Assembly (NCBI GenBank): GCA_008828725.1
Contig: MEHQ01002974.1
Span: forward strand, 159,187 to 223,186
DNA: 64,000 nucleotides
Reading direction: 5' to 3'
Source of the DNA: Saccharina japonica
Taxonomy: Eukaryota > Sar > Phaeophyceae > Laminariales > Laminariaceae
Shown here piece after piece: positions 42,930 to 53,825 of the stretch (its first letter is position 1; each line of letters starts with the position of its first letter). A program made the position numbers and the translations under genes. The notes beneath the pieces were generated by a model, which had not been told where the DNA came from, searched no databases, and saw nothing but the letters and a program-made list of their open reading frames with translations.

Positions 42930-43775
42930 TTACTTTGTTTCCTTATTTATGTTACGTGCGTATCGATTTTGCCTTTGTTTCTCCGCCTTCCGTATTTGTC
43001 CTAGGACTTTCTTTGGTGGCTTAGCTACGTACGTATTCATTTGCGTTTTGTCTTCCCCGTTCTCTTTCCGGGACTCTTCGTGTGTTACACGAGAACGAAA
43101 CGGAATTGAGTTGGAAGTGCACGTACCGTTGTATGGGTGGCGCCCAAGGGAAGGGAGACGGAGGTGGGGGCGTGTGTCATAGGGAAACCAGACGGACGAC
43201 AGCAGAAAGAGACGCAAACGAGTAGGTGCCAGACCGACTAGCTGGCAGAACCTGGCCTGTATACGGGCACAAAACTGCCTCGGCTGGCCTTCGGTGTGCT
43301 CCGGCTGGCTGTCGTATCCTGTCGTTCTCAGTCTTGCTCTGTTGGCGCTGTTTCGGTCCATGTTATTTTCTTTCATTTCATTTGTTTTTTATGGAGTCGC
43401 ATCTCCTCTGGGAGAAGCACGACACTTTCTTTTTCTTTTTTGTCATGCTTTTATTTGGTTGATTGACTATTGATTTGCTCAGTATATTTACTTTTATTAT
43501 TTTTTCTTTCGCTTTTTTCTTTTTTCTCTTTTTTTCTCCTTGCATTGCACCCTGGATTTGCTAGCAGGGTAGGTCTTGCCTGTCGTATATGGCGTTGCAT
43601 TGTCTGCTCTGCTTACTGCACTAAGTGTAGTATCTCTGTGTCGTAGTTTTTGTGACCACAGAAACTGGTAACCTTTTTAGGATGAAGAATCGGCACGGAC
43701 ACTGGGTGTGCTGGATGTCGACGGGTAGAAAGGAAGGTTAATATGTGAAGAACACACACAACACACACATAACGC
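42930..43775 (+). mobile_element. Truncated LINE 3' region
   Basis: It corresponds to 52090-52920. It has many one-base gains and losses relative to the other copies, for example in GTGCACGTACCGTTG versus GTGCCACGTACCCGTTG. Confidence 0.85.
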
Positions 43776-44529
43776 AGTTGTCTTTATATGTATACATGGA
43801 TGTGTATACGACCTTCCGATCATAAAAACTGTCCGCCACACAGAGCACTACCGTTTAATCAGGTACCACACAAAATAAGAATGAAATGCTCCATGAATCA
43901 CGAAAACCACCGCACGCATTACCTGGTATTCTCACAGCGGTATAATAGTACTTCTCGTACAAATAGCAAAACATCGCAGACAGACAAAACAACCGTATGA
44001 GCATGTTCCAAGTACCTTCCCCTGTTGATTACAGGTCCAAGTAAAAGTTACAGCAGAATTGCTGCATGTCGGCTATTATCATACGTATACTGATGTGTTG
44101 CTATCTGACAAGGTAGTACGTGCAGTGTGGTAGCACAGCTTCGAAGCAAAGACACACAACCGAAACATAACCAATGGTCGGCTCGTTAAGTGTCTCGTCA
44201 CGTGCGTACTCTAATGCAATCCTATCATGCGTGATCATATTTCATCCTCCCCAAGCCCCAACCCAATTACGTAGTCCATCGTCTCGCGCAAATAACGAAA
44301 GGACAACAGAACAACTACTCGTATTCAGTATAATGATAGGTGGTTCACAAACAAGCCTTTTCTACGACACACCTACTATTAATATACTGAACAGCAGTAG
44401 CGGCATCTTCGTAAGCGTATCATCAAAAACATCATCAAAAACAGGGGGGAACGCAATCGATCAGGCAGCACGAACACAGCGTATACCTCAATCAGGGCTG
44501 AACGAGGCATGAGCCCAGCCCCAGGCGCC
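43776..44529. other. Unassigned sequence in unit A
   Basis: No gene is supported. It parallels 52921-53657 in unit B. Confidence 0.5.
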
Positions 44530-44618
44530 ATTGCGGTCCAGCTTCCATGCTGATCAAAACAACTTGCTGTTAGGTGGTGTTGCTTGCTGCCGCCCACCCG
44601 TCCTTGCTCCCCTGTTTG

Positions 44619-44657
<39 letters not shown>

Positions 44658-45907
44658 GCTCCTCTTCCTTCTCCTCCTCATTCTCCTCTTTCCGTTGCTC
44701 GAATAATAACAGGGCTCGTGTGCCAGCACCAGCGACTCGCCACTACCAGGGCGTCGCTTGCTCGCCTCGAGTCCGCACTGCGGTGCCTTCCACGGCGGTG
44801 GCGGAGGCCGTGGTAGAGGCGCGGTGGCGGCAAGCGGCGGTGGCAACGGCTGATGCTCCCTGCTCCTCGCCCATCGCCAACGCCGTCATCCCGACTCCTA
44901 CTCTTACTTTCCTCCTCCTGACGACCCTCTTCCACTCGCACATAAAACCATCTCTCCGGACCTCTTGCTCTTCCGCGTGGTGACGGTTCCTTCGTCAACG
45001 CGCGGGTGGGTTCCAGCGTGGCGCGCCAAACGAGCCACCTGCTCTTGCGCGCACCGGTTCACCCAACAAAACCGGCTCAAAGGGCTCTCTCATCGGATGC
45101 AGCTGCTGGCAGGGCCCTCTGGCCCATCCTGTGCACTGCTGCCGCTCCGGGAGGTCTGCTTCCCACCTAGCTTCACAGCTTCGTTCTTCTTCTCTCTCCT
45201 CGTCACCCATATTTCTGCCTTTTCTTCCTCTCGTCGCTTCCTCATCTAATTCGGGGTGGGCGCAGAGCGGGTATGGGCTTGCAGCAGTGGCCAACGTGCC
45301 GGCTCGAGCCTCCTGCTCTTGCCGCATTGGATGTCCCAGCTGCTTTCTCCTCTGCTCTGCCGTTGCCCTCTCCAAACAGCGCGCTGGGCCTCGCTTGGCG
45401 TGGCACGCAGCTTCGCTATCATCTTCCTCGAAGGGCTGCCAAGCTTGCACTGCTGCTAACTCTTCCTCATCTCCTTCCATCTCCTCACGAAGGGCTGCCA
45501 CCTGTATCGCAGTGTCTGCAGCCCCTTCCATCTCGTCTTGCTGCTGCTGCTGCTGCGTCGGCTGCTGCTGCTGCGCGGCTCGCCTGCGTTGCTCGTGCTT
45601 CGAGCAGCAAGCGGCTCCACCAGCGGCCGGCTCACGTCTGGCAAAGGCGGCCACGATTGTTGCTGCGGTCGATCGGTGGGACTACCTCTTGCCGCCACTT
45701 TGATCTGTGCTGAGCGAGTTGATCCGAAAATCCACCTCAGTGAGACGACCCTCTCGTTCGCAAGCACGGCAACCCGTCCAGTACGGCGCAGCCAAGCTTC
45801 ATAGTTCACGATGCGTTGTGACCAGGGACGAAGCGCTCGGCATACAGCTTGTCGACAACTCCCATCAGCTGCACCGTCTTCCATCTTTCAAACTCCGCGG
45901 CATCCAT
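44530..45907 (-). pseudogene. Glutamine-rich coiled-coil ORF, frameshifted copy (unit A)
   Basis: An ATG at 45907 starts MDAAEFERWKTVQLMGVVDK as in unit B, but frameshifts break it into separate frames (45884-45456, 45654-44995, 44846-44379). Recognisable pieces are RIVNYEAW then RTGRVAVLANER, DEMEGAADTAIQVAALREEM, the DEEREEER stretch and a Q run. The frameshifts are single-base differences from unit B and may be sequencing errors. Confidence 0.5.
44625..44654. repeat. CTG microsatellite, 10 copies
   Basis: It encodes glutamine on the minus strand. The same site in unit B has 18 copies. Confidence 0.95.
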
Positions 45908-45984
45908 ATCGACGCGGAAAAACCCACCACACCGCCTGATGACCCAAGCAACCCGAGATCACGTGTCAACGACCCGCTATAGCG

Positions 45985-46262
45985 TATTGATACGACCTCG
46001 GGCTCATGCCAGGGCCTAGCACAGGCAGGCAGGGTCAGGGAGCTGGAGCGCTGCTCATGGAGACATAAACCACGTATATATTATCGTCGGACCTCGCAGG
46101 CCACCATCCAGGCGCAGCGAGCAAGTCGGGCAGTCAAGTCAGGGATGTCACCAGCAAGCACGAGACCTCACAGATGGAGAAAGCCTCATCAAGTATATGA
46201 ACTCCCTAATATATGAAACCGTCATCATACCTGCTGTATCGAGTACCAAGCACAATCAATAC
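45985..46262 (+). repeat. ~285-bp dispersed repeat, copy 2 of 3
   Basis: It matches 40858-41140 and 55132-55425, from TTGATACGACCTCGGG to AAGCACAATCAAT. Confidence 0.9.
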
Positions 46263-46348
46263 AGCTATGTGTCGGGCTTTGTGTCGGTTCGGGCTATTAG
46301 CATACGATGTGTTACGTGTTACGTATGTGATACGTTATTTTTTAGTTA

Positions 46349-47184
46349 GACCTATGCCAATGGGAAAGCAAAGTTACCCTCAAAAGTTTGCATTCCTAAG
46401 ATCCCCCGCCAGATTTTCCCAGAACAAGCTTGCTATGGGACCGATTCTTAAACCGGAATATTCCCAACTTTTGGAAAAGCCCGAAAAAGGCAATTCTCAG
46501 GCCGATGTTGGGACAAGATCGGCTTGAGAAAAACTCAGGCGAATGTTAGTTCGAAGCGGCGAGATTTCGAGTCCTCGACAGACATGGATCGACGAAACGA
46601 ACGACTGCGTCATGAATTCTGAACGCGGTGCGCTCGTTACGGGCTCCGACCCATCCTATAGGGTCACCGTGTTCACACGATGGCCGGTGATATGTGGCGG
46701 GCGCTGGCCAGGCGTCTGATAAACAAACAATTGGCTGCTGGTGTGCATAAAACAGATGACAAAATTTCTTTATCCGTCTCAAATGGCAAAAAATAGTTTT
46801 TTTTTCGGGTTTGGGAGAAGAGCGTAGGACGCCGCCGGCAATCTCTCGCCTCCTAGACCATGGATCCACCGTATACCTTCGAGGCCGTCATCTACACTCG
46901 TTGGCCTTGCCCGACCCGGAGCCGGTTGGCCGTGGGCTCAGTCTATTATGTCGAGAACGAAGGTCTATCGTCGCACGAGCTGATTTTTGTCAGGGTGTTA
47001 ACGACTTGCAACGAGAAATGGCAAATTGCGCAGCCTGCAGCCGTTTAAAAAAAAAAGAGAAAAAAATCGAACATGTTTTCCCTTTGTTCCCACGGCAGCG
47101 GTACGAGCGGATCTTCAGCCTGAGTATTCCAGGCAAATATTTCAAAGATCGATTTCCAACTTTGCTTTCCCATTGGCATAGGTC
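46349..47184. mobile_element. Harbinger-like non-autonomous element with 27-bp TIRs (unit A)
   Basis: The left end GACCTATGCCAATGGGAAAG CAAAGTT and the right end AACTTTG CTTTCCCATTGGCATAGGTC are perfect inverted repeats. TTA flanks both sides (46346-46348, 47185-47187). A 3-bp TTA duplication is the rule for PIF/Harbinger elements. Internal frames (46811-47188 and 46860-47048, plus) show no transposase, so the element is non-autonomous. Confidence 0.85.
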
Positions 47185-47187
47185 TTA

Positions 47188-47635
47188 GAGTTGGGCAAAT
47201 GCTAAAATCAGATATACCTGATATAGTTGAGCCAAAACCAGATAATACAAAAACGAAGTAAAAAACGCGCGCCACGAGCGGTGTTTCGTCCATGAAAGCC
47301 GTAAACTTTACCAGGGGTACTATTATTTATGAGCCTGAATATCAGCATTAGATGTGAGGCCTCCAAAATCTAATAATTAAGCTCGCTTTCCGTACCGTGT
47401 CAGCAAGCAGCAGTAAAAATAGTGGGAAGCGGAAAGAGGCCTCGTTCGGAGTAGCCTCATACCAGTTCAATTTTCGGTACCAGGCCTCGCACGATGTGAA
47501 GAATACACCTCCTGGGCCACGTCAAGAGTACTTATAGCGCCCTCCCCCGTTGCCAGCTTTCAAGCCTCGACAATCCTCGACGAACCGCTTGCATACGGCG
47601 GCACGAAGTTACTTTGCTGTACATATACAGGGTAG
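47188..47635. other. Unassigned sequence in unit A
   Basis: No gene or matched repeat; duplicated in unit B. Confidence 0.5.
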
Positions 47636-48430
47636 CAAGGTACGAAGCTGACTAGTAAGTCCCGTCTAGACTACCCGTTAAGTCCCGCTAGCAAAATCCC
47701 ACACCGCTCGTCCGTGTCCTACTCTAGCTACACCTCTCAAGCCTCTGTGCTCCCATCGGTTGTTGTGTTGTGTTGTGGCATTCTGCGTCGGTAGAATGAT
47801 CGGTGCGTGTAAGCCGATGAAACTGAGAGCCAAACGTTACCGTAACTTTTGATCAAAAACGTTCTTCTCTAACGTACTTTTTTGCCGTTTTTAAAACAAA
47901 TACCGCAAAGACTTCCATCGGGAGAAGTTTTAGAGAAGTAAAAGTAAGAAAAACAATAAACGCAAACACTCTGTTATGTTTTTTTATCTTTATTCCTTAT
48001 AGTTTGTTTCTTTCCTTTTATTCTCTTTTTTCGCTTTCATGCACCTGGATTGCAAGCAGGGTAGGTGTTGCCTGTCGTGTATGGTATTGCATTGCTCTGC
48101 TTACTGCGCTGAGCGTAGTATCTCCGTGTGGTAGTTTTGTGACCACATAGCTGGTAATTTTCACGGATGAAGAATCAGTATGGACACAGGGTGTGCTGGA
48201 TGTCGACGGGCACGAAGGAAGGTTTAATAGAATGCAAGCAGGGTAGGTGTTGCCTGTCGTGCATGGTATTGCATTGCTCTGCTTACTGCGCTGAGCGTAG
48301 TATCTCCGTGTCGTAGTTTTGTGACCACAGAACTGGTATCTTTCACGGATGAAGAATCGGCACGGACACAGGGTGTGCTGGATGTCGACGGGTACAAAGG
48401 AAGGTTTAATGTGAAGAACATTTACACACA
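47636..48430 (+). mobile_element. LINE 3' region variant with duplicated terminal module
   Basis: It starts GGTAGCAAGGTACGAAGCTG then CTGACTAGTAAGTCCC, as at 26587. The central part differs from other copies. The ~190-bp terminal module (GCAAGCAGGGTAGGTGTTGC to AAGGAAGGTTTAAT) occurs twice in tandem, at 48050-48232 and 48233-48415. Confidence 0.75.
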
Positions 48431-48473
48431 CATAAAATATACTATGATTGAACTGAGTCGACCTCGACGCGAC

Positions 48474-48712
48474 TATAGGTGGGCACCGTTAAAAAACAAA
48501 CCGATTTAACCCGGTTTTTGGAAATCTAGCAGGCGTGCACGAGTAGTCGGTTTTGGAAAAAACAAAACGCGTTTTATATTCGCCGGTTTAAACAGGTTAA
48601 CCGAAAACGGGATAAAACCGGAAAACCGGATAAAACCAGATAAAACAGGATAAAAACAGGATAAAACCGTTAGTACCGGACAATTTTTTCACTGATCCTC
48701 TACCGAATAAAC
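48474..48712 (+). repeat. hAT-like MITE or fragment rich in CCGGTTTTATCC
   Basis: It begins TATAGGTGGGCACCG, resembling hAT termini, and contains repeated GGATAAAACCGG words. The distal inverted terminus is not evident. Confidence 0.5.
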
Positions 48713-49019
48713 CCACCACCAGTACTTACAATAGGTATACAACGTAAAGAGGGCATATTGGGAAGAAGGAGGGAGCAAGGGCAACAAATGGAGTATTGTG
48801 GATAAATCTTGGCGGGAAGCAGACATAGAAGGGTGTTAGACTGTACGAATAGGTTTCCTTGGTTTCCGTGGTCTTCTGCTTTTGGGAGTTTTATGAGTGA
48901 TCAACGCTGAAGATCATGCTGCACATTGTCGGATGGCAAAGATAATAATAATAGGTATACAATAGGTATACAAAATGTTTACTTATAATACGAGATCTGT
49001 ATAATAATATATTTTTACT
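48713..49019. other. Unassigned sequence in unit A
   Basis: Nothing supported; a small duplication of AATAGGTATACAA lies at 48949-48973. Confidence 0.5.
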
Positions 49020-49222
49020 TTTTTTGGACTCTTTGAAAAAAGAAGTTAATTTCAATCTGAAAACAAAATATATTAAAATTAGTGTTGAAATTGTTGTCTT
49101 GAAATTAGTGTTGATATTTTTACTTGATTTTAGTGTAGGGATTAGACCGCGAGCATGAAATCCCTCCGAATACGCTGATCTGCAAGGCATAGAAAAAAAA
49201 GACTGGAAGCGAGTAATCGCGA
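49020..49222 (-). repeat. ISVFGG dispersed repeat (unit A)
   Basis: On the minus strand a pyrimidine-rich run ends CTTGCAG and is followed by ISVFGGISCSRSNPYTKI. It matches 15105-15305. Confidence 0.7.
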
Positions 49223-49552
49223 AGAAGAAAGGAAAGGAAGCCAATAACGTCTCCTTCGGCAATTAAAGGCTGAGAGTGACTGTCACCTACGAAGATATAT
49301 TATATGCCGAGGAAAGCTTCCGAAGCCCACAAGGTCTATGTATACCAGGTAGTAGTTTATAATACATACGTACGTAGACTACAGCAGTATATTGCTGTAC
49401 GTCAATCGTCCTCAGAAGTACACTAGATAGTAATAAGGGGGTGATACATTCGACATGTTGTTTCTTTAGGAAACGAAGCACTACGCGTAAATTTTTTCCA
49501 TTCATTTTTCTCTTTCAACAGGATTGCTATGTTGCAGGCGGTGGGTCGTGGT

Positions 49553-49958
49553 TAGAGGTGGGCACCGTCAACAAAAACCGGTTTAAACCGGTTTTTGGAA
49601 ACCCAACATGCGAACAGCTGATCGCTGTTCAGTGCTGGATAGTCTTGGGGGGAGGCATATAGTACCTGTGCACCGGCAATGTCTTCTTCAAAACAATGTT
49701 TTACACCTTGAAATCACGTCACCCCGTGTGCTGTGGTTGTGGCTTGGAATCCACATATAAACACGTTTTAGACCCAAACATGCCGTTATGTTCAATGATT
49801 TGGAGGCCTCTCATGTTACCATCCGGTTTTAACCGGTTTTCGAAAAACGGTTAAAACCGGCTGAAAAAAAACGGTTTTATCCGGTTTTTTGTTTTGATAA
49901 TAACGCCTCGTTATCCGGGTCTCGGTATTATATTTTTGCCTCCCGGTGCCCACCTCTA
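49553..49958. mobile_element. hAT-like MITE, TIR TAGAGGTGGGCACCG
   Basis: The ends are TAGAGGTGGGCACCG and CGGTGCCCACCTCTA. Subterminal runs of CCGGTTTTAACCGG are highly self-complementary. YAGRGGTGGGC-type termini are known from hAT elements, but the flanking 8 bp (GTCGTGGT and AACTCGGC) do not match, so the expected duplication is missing. Confidence 0.65.
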
Positions 49959-50034
49959 AACTCGGCAAATAAACTGCAGCCTGTGTCCATTGTGTTGTAT
50001 ACGCGCGTATCATATGTTCTGTATGTCGTTAAGC

Positions 50035-50391
50035 ACCGGTCGCCCCGGTGGGCTAGCAGGTAACCACGAAGCCTGTTGGCGTCAAGGTCGCGAGTTCGAG
50101 CCCCCCCGAGTGCATGCTCGAGGGTTTTCTCGCAAAAAAACATCTTGACTAGCGGAAAGCGTGAGAGCGTGAGTTATAAAAATTCGATGAAAATCGACGA
50201 GGGTTGGAAAGGCTGAACCCTCTGTGCGATAAAAACCAAGGCAACAACCGTAGTGGGGGAGGAGGGAGAGGAGCCTACTTTGTGACCCCGGATCTGAGTT
50301 ACGACTAGGGAGGGAGAACGACAGAAGTGGGAAGATAAGGAATGGGATGAAAAAAACAAACAACAAACAAACAAACAAACAAACAAACAAA
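50035..50391 (+). mobile_element. tRNA-derived SINE with (AAAC)n tail (unit A)
   Basis: The head ACCGGTCGCCCCGGTGGGCT with B box GAGTTCGAGCCC (50092) resembles a tRNA gene. The body includes ACCGTAGTGGGGGAGGAGGG and ATCTGAGTTACGAC, and the tail is AAAC repeats. Head and body copies also occur at 28581 and 30158. Confidence 0.75.
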
Positions 50392-51599
50392 TGTTGTGAT
50401 GTCTTCGTGTCGGGCGTGTAGGCGACAGTGTACGTACGTATAACCTCTGATTGGCTCAAAATGCGTCAAAATCAGTGGAACGCTATTTAGACAAAGTGAA
50501 CAAAAATATACGTCTACCTGACGAGTTCATGCCAAAATCATGTTCGATGATCCTGGCCAATGACAGGTGTCCACGCGTGTGGTTTGCACTTGGTTTGAGA
50601 GTTGTACCTGATTTTGGCACCAAAGTGACCAGGTGTACCTGAGTTTGGCAAAAACACTTTGGAGTTTTGTCTTTTTGGGCTTGTAAGCTCATGGAGGCGC
50701 TCTCCTCTCCTGCATGCGTCCGCTGGTGCCTGCGCTCTCGTCGGTGGATACTACTGAGGGGACCATTCTCGCTCGAGGCTAACGAACAGTACATACGTAC
50801 ATACTACAGTATATGTAATATATGTGATCCCTCGTCTTGAATGAATGGTGGCCTCCGCAACACATTACAAAAAAGTTATTTTTGTCACACGCCCGTATAA
50901 GAATCCACACCTGCCAACAAGACTTACAAAATAAAGTCACAAACAGAAGAGTCCTGCAGAAAAAAATGCAGGCGTATGACTCGCGTAATAATGGCCTTTT
51001 AGGACATACTCAAGACCGTGTCAAAAGTTCCTGCGGAAAAAACGTATTGTTGAGCGAGGTATAGTCAATAAACCGTTCTGGGAGCGCCTTGGCTTGGCCA
51101 CCTCGTGCATAGAAGCAGGCCGACGATTGGTGCGTTATTAGACCTCTAATCGGTGTCACCACACACTACTACTGCAAACTCGACCTCGAATCGGACTCAC
51201 CACACACCGCCGCCAATTGAGCGGCTTGACTGGCGATTAAAGCAACTACATGTACGCGTACAGTACCGGCCCGCTCATAAGAAACCACGAGTCGGGCTTA
51301 GGCTGACTTTCTTTTTTGAGAAAGGGGTGTCTCCCACACTAACTTCGGCTAATAGGCTGTCGACTTTCTTATTTCCCCCGTAAAGTTTAGGCGGAGTTTT
51401 TGTGGGGCACTTTCTTACGAGAGGGCCGGCAGTGTATTCGTACGTAGTGCGATTAATATATACTTCGTACGCAATACCTGGAATATATATATCGTCTCAC
51501 CTGCATCGCCCAGACTCTCGACACCATGTCGCTTCACGTGGTCTACAGCTATGCCCTGCTGTTGGAGTTGGCGTGCGTGGCTTTGGCACGGTTGTGGTG
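50392..51599. other. Unassigned sequence in unit A
   Basis: Short frames only (50483-50794 minus and 50837-51064 plus are the longest). No domain is recognised; CCACACAC and GTACGTAC words occur. Confidence 0.5.
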
Positions 51600-51860
51600 T
51601 CCGATTACTTGTATTTCTTTTCTCTTTTTTTTCTCTTGCATGCACCTGGATTGCTAGCAGGGTAGGTCTTGCCTGTCGCATATGGCATTGCATGGTCTGC
51701 TCTGCTTACTGCACTGAGTGTAGTATCTCTGTGTCGTAGTTTTGTGACCACAGAACTGGTACCTTTTTAGGATGATGAATCGGCACGGACACTGGGTGTG
51801 CTGGATGTCGACGGGTAGAAAGGAAGGTTTAATGTGAAGAACACACACACACACACATTA
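51600..51860 (+). mobile_element. LINE terminal module only
   Basis: A severely 5'-truncated LINE end from TTGTATTTCTTTTCTC through CTTGCATGCACCTGGATTGC to (CA)n. Confidence 0.8.
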
Positions 51861-51884
51861 TGTGTGAGGGTGGCAGGTCGGTAT

Positions 51885-52920
51885 ACCCGTGCCGCCCACC
51901 TCTGTAGCCGCTTCGAACGCGGCACTGATTCTGGTGGTCTTTCTTTCCCTTTGTTTGTTTGTTTGTTTGATTTTTTTCTTATTTTTCTTTTTTTCATTTT
52001 TCTTTTTGCTTGTTGTATTGCCTGTTGTTGCTTCTCAAGGGGGGCACGACAGCGATACTACAACCCCTCGCATCATTTGCTTCGTTTACTTTGTTTCACT
52101 TATTTATGTTACCGTGGTCGCTTTGCCTTTGTTTCTCCGCCTTCCGTATTTGTCCTAGGATTTTCTTTGGTGGCTTAGCTACGTACGTATTCATTTTGGT
52201 TTTGTCATTCCCCGTTCTCTTTCCGGGACTCTCGTGTGTTACACGAGAACGAAACGGAATTGAGTTGGAAGTGCCACGTACCCGTTGTATGGGTGGCGCC
52301 CAAGGGAAGGGAGACGGAGGGTGGGGGTGGTCATAGGGAAACCAGGACGGACGAAAGCAGGAAAGAGACGGCAAACAGAGTAGGTGCCAGACCGACTAGC
52401 TGGTAGAACCTGCCTGTACTATGGGCACAAACCTGCCTCGGCTGGCCTTCGGTGTGCTCCGGCTGGCTGTCCTATCCTGTCGTTCTCAGTCTTGCTCTGT
52501 TGGCGCTGTTTCGGTCCATTTTATTTTCTTTCATTTCATTTGGTTTTTATTGGAGGTCGCATCTCCTCTGGGAGAAGCACGACACTTTCTTTCTTTTTTT
52601 GTCATGCTTTTTATGTGGTTGCTTGATTGTTGATTAGCTTCAGTATATTTACTTTTTATTATTTTTTCTTTTCGCTTTTTTCTTTTTTCTCTTTTTTTCT
52701 CTTGCATGCACCTGGATTGCTAGCAGGGTAGGTCTTGCCTGTCGTATATGGCGTTGCATTGTCTGCTCTGCTTACTGCACTGAGTGTAGTATCTCTGTGT
52801 CGTAGTTTTGTGACCACAGAACTGGTACCTTTTTAGGATGAAGAATCGGCACGGACACTGGGTGTGCTGGATGTCGACGGGTAGAAAGGAAGGTTTAATG
52901 TGAAGAACACACACACACAT
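51885..52920 (+). mobile_element. LINE 3' region, longest copy without ORF2, spanning the A/B junction
   Basis: It starts CGTGCCGCCCACCTCTGTAG and keeps the composite order: first UTR part, ORF2-tail remnant (52240-52400), second UTR part, (CA)n. The tandem-duplication junction lies inside it near 52071. Confidence 0.85.
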
Positions 52921-53657
52921 AACGCAGTGTCTTATATATATGCATGGATGTATATACGACCTTCGCGATCATAAAACTTTCCGCACACAGAGCACTACCG
53001 TTTACATCAGGTACACACAAAATAAGCATACGAAAATGCTCATAAATCATGAAAACCACCGCACGCATATACCTGGTATACTCACAGCAGTATAATAGTA
53101 CTTCTCGTACAAATAGCAAAAACATCGCAGACAGACAAAATAACCGTATGAGCATGTTCCAAGTACCTTCCCCTGTTGATTACAGGTCCAAGTAAAAGTT
53201 ACAGCAGAATTGCTGCATGTCGGCTATTATCATACGTATACTGATATGTTGCTATCTGACAAGGTTAGTACGTGCAGTGTGGTAGCACAGCGTTCGAAGC
53301 AAAGCACACAACCGAAACATAACAATGTCGGCTCGTCAAGTGCTCGTCACGTGCGTACTCAATCCTATCATGCGTGCATCATATATCATCCTCCCCAAGC
53401 CCCAACCCAAGTACGTAGTCCACCGTCCCGCGCAAAATAACGAAAGACAACAGAACCAACTACTCGTATTCAGTATCAGTATAATGATAGGTGGTCCAAA
53501 CAAGCCTATTCTACGACACACCTACTATTAATATACCTGAACAGCAGTAGCGGCATATTCGTACGTATCAACAAAAACAGCATCAAAAACAGGGGAAAAG
53601 GCAATCGATCAGGCAGCACGAACACAGCGTATACCTCAATCAGGGCTGAACGGGGGC
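52921..53657. other. Unassigned sequence in unit B
   Basis: It parallels 43776-44529. No gene is supported. Confidence 0.5.
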
Positions 53658-53764
53658 ATGAGCCCAGCACCCACGCGCCATTGCGGTCCAGCTTCCATGC
53701 TGATCCAAACACAACCTTGCTGTAGGTGGTGTTGCTTGCCGCCGCCCCACCCGTCCTTGCTCCC

Positions 53765-53825
<61 letters not shown>

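Larger units (their letters stand above)
42917..52070 (+). repeat. 9.15-kb direct tandem duplication, unit A
   Basis: Unit A aligns with 52071-61222 at offsets from 9153 down to 9145. Its first third (to about 46200) differs from unit B by many single-base indels. The rest is almost identical. Both edges lie inside LINE 3' regions (ATTTGTTTCGTTTACTTTG at 42917 and ATTTGCTTCGTTTACTTTG at 52074), the pattern expected of unequal recombination between LINE tails. Confidence 0.9.

Noticed and set aside
49545-49966. 8-bp target duplication for the hAT-like MITE
   Set aside because: Flanks GTCGTGGT and AACTCGGC do not match, so only the termini support the hAT assignment.
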